A stretch of 52,697 bases of DNA from an uncultured Anaerolineales bacterium (GTDB taxonomy: Bacteria > Chloroflexota > Anaerolineae > UBA4142), in assembly GCA_903825565.1 (NCBI GenBank), contig CAIKBD010000187.1:1-52697 (forward strand). Reading direction: 5' to 3'. A model generated the notes under the pieces. That model was not told the DNA's origin. It searched no databases and saw only the letters and a program-made list of their open reading frames with translations. The translations under genes and the position numbers were made by a program. How positions within the stretch are numbered: the first letter of the stretch is position 1; the number at the start of each line of letters is the position of its first letter. Below are positions 51,532 to 52,697 of this stretch, in pieces.

Positions 51532-52697
51532 CTATGTTTTTCCCTGCTTGTCAATAGATTTGAAAAGCAGCGTAACACTGCCGGCGCTTCCGTCCACCGT
51601 GATCATGTCGCCGCTGTGAATATGTTTTGTTGCCACGCCCGTGCCCATCACCGCTGGAATGTTGTACTCGCGCGCCACAATCGAGCCATGACTGAGCGGA
51701 CCACCAATGTCGGTGACGACGGCGGACGCCATCGCAAACAGTGGCGTCCATGCCGGTGTGGTGGTTGCCGCGACGAGCACATTGCCGGGACGCATCTGGG
51801 CGAAATCTTCGGGACCGTGCAAGACACATGCCGGGGCGGTAGTCTTGCCTGCGCTTGCCGCCACACCTTTGAGGACGCCGCCCGTTTGGCTTTCGGCGGT
51901 CGCCGGCGTGAACTGGGTCATGTCAATTCCCAAATATTTTTTTCGCGGCGGCAATATCGGCGGCGGGGTGAGGCGTGCGAACGTTGCGTGAGCGGCTTGG
52001 CGTTGCGCGACACTCTCCGCCAAATTGCTCAACGCCTCACCGCGTTCCAAAGCGGCAACGCTTTGGTGGACTTGGGTTGTTTCGAGCCAAAAAATATCTT
52101 GGCTGTGGGCGATGCCGCCGGCGCGCACCAAACGTTGTCCCAGTTCGCGCAACATGGCGCGCAACACGGGATAGCCCAGCCCGATATCGGCGAGCGCGCT
52201 TTCGCGCACTGCCGCCATTGTTTGCGCCATTCCCAGCGTCTTGCGAAATGCCCAGCGCCGTAATCCTCGCAGTTGCTTGAGTTTTTCCTCGGCGCATTGG
52301 ATCCGCTTTTGTTCCGCCGTGTGTTGGCGCGCGTGCGGGTTGACGCCCTGCCCGCGCAGATACATTTTGATCGTTTCCAGCATTGGGGTCGGATCATCTA
52401 ACGGCAGGGGCTTGGCAAAATCCAAATTGTAAATGAGGTGCCCATAGTCTCGCAGATGCGTTCGGAATCGTTCGCAAAATTCTTGCCAGCCCGCCACTGC
52501 CGCTGCGTTGCTTGCCAGTTCTGCGACGAGTTGCGCGGTCGGAGTTTCGCGCACAGAGATTGCCAGGTCGTTTTGCGCCTGACACCACATCGCCAAATCG
52601 TAGAGCGATTTTTCGGCGCGGATGGGCGTGCTGTCGTATCCCAGCAAGAATGTGGCGGCGGCAGGATCATTTTTGCGCCGAATCATTTTTTCATACA
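51532..52697 (-). CDS. PEP-utilising enzyme, PEP synthase-like C-terminal part (5' truncated)
   Basis: Partial protein of at least 388 residues whose frame is still open at the window end. It contains the helical middle region (YLRGQGVNPHARQHTAEQ, GHLIYNLDF), a linker, and the PEP-utiliser swivelling domain with the phosphohistidine loop GGPLSHGSIVAREYNIPAVMG. The nucleotide-binding ATP-grasp domain should lie before the visible part, outside the window. The GGPLSHGS motif (for the usual GGxTSH) is typical of the rifampin phosphotransferase and PEP synthase-like group. The specific reaction cannot be read. Confidence 0.85.
   Translation of the reverse strand, partial: YEKMIRRKNDPAAATFLLGYDSTPIRAEKSLYDLAMWCQAQNDLAISVRETPTAQLVAELASNAAAVAGWQEFCERFRTHLRDYGHLIYNLDFAKPLPLDDPTPMLETIKMYLRGQGVNPHARQHTAEQKRIQCAEEKLKQLRGLRRWAFRKTLGMAQTMAAVRESALADIGLGYPVLRAMLRELGQRLVRAGGIAHSQDIFWLETTQVHQSVAALERGEALSNLAESVAQRQAAHATFARLTPPPILPPRKKYLGIDMTQFTPATAESQTGGVLKGVAASAGKTTAPACVLHGPEDFAQMRPGNVLVAATTTPAWTPLFAMASAVVTDIGGPLSHGSIVAREYNIPAVMGTGVATKHIHSGDMITVDGSAGSVTLLFKSIDKQGKT

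Overview
The window reads as a chromosomal segment of a GC-rich, probably anaerobic or facultative bacterium of the phylum Chloroflexi (Anaerolineae-like). This is an inference. It rests on several lipoproteins with long Thr/Ala/Pro linkers of the TPTAVPAAKPT / TKAPEPTKAP kind after the lipobox, on coenzyme F420 genes beside a menaquinone-type cluster, and on many family 1 and family 5 solute-binding proteins. I saw no rRNA, tRNA, CRISPR array, transposase or phage gene.

Layout. (1) 1-13,074, mostly + strand housekeeping: a truncated hydroxyisobutyrate-dehydrogenase-type reductase, an MBL-fold protein, a convergent VWA lipoprotein, then thpR, a second MBL protein and an alpha/beta hydrolase as a coupled set, ftsH, a coiled-coil lipoprotein, a hot-dog thioesterase, a TldD-type protease and two F420 genes (F420:NADP oxidoreductase, cofE). 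(2) 13,108-21,036, - strand: a compact tungstate/molybdate operon. From its promoter it holds a PadR-HTH protein fused to a periplasmic-binding-like sensor, a lipoprotein with three Moco-oxidoreductase-like domains, WtpA, a ModB/WtpB permease, a TupA with an unusual C-terminal extension, a Mop protein, TupB and TupC. (3) 21,037-21,757: a 0.7 kb intergenic region with two copies of one palindromic operator, each overlapping the -10 box of a TTGACA-type promoter. One promoter serves the operon. The other serves a predicted free-standing structured RNA of about 170 nt ending in an intrinsic terminator. Two MITE-like palindromic elements follow. (4) 21,758-27,875, + strand: UbiD, UbiA, a three-gene SsuABC-type transporter and a UbiE/MenG methyltransferase, which look like late futalosine-type menaquinone steps, then a MOSC protein. 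(5) 27,894-52,697, an uninterrupted - strand run of about 25 kb: aldehyde:ferredoxin oxidoreductase (a tungsten enzyme) with its own MoaD-like protein, Zn-alcohol dehydrogenase, a corrinoid protein, a GntR/UTRA regulator, a cupin, dipeptide-type ABC genes mixed with an aldo/keto reductase, a cyclase, a PanE-like reductase and a PEP-mutase-family lyase, then DUF1638. The end of the run is a pectin-type sugar module (DapA-like aldolase, enolase-superfamily dehydratase, GH105 hydrolase, LplABC-like transporter, GntR/FCD regulator) and a PEP-utilising enzyme cut by the window edge.

Two themes link the parts. The first is tungsten: uptake, storage and regulation sit a few kilobases from an AOR-family enzyme with MoaD and MOSC partners. 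The second is redox cofactor supply (F420 and menaquinone). The most promising undescribed element is the PadR-sensor fusion with its paired operators and the small RNA that shares them.
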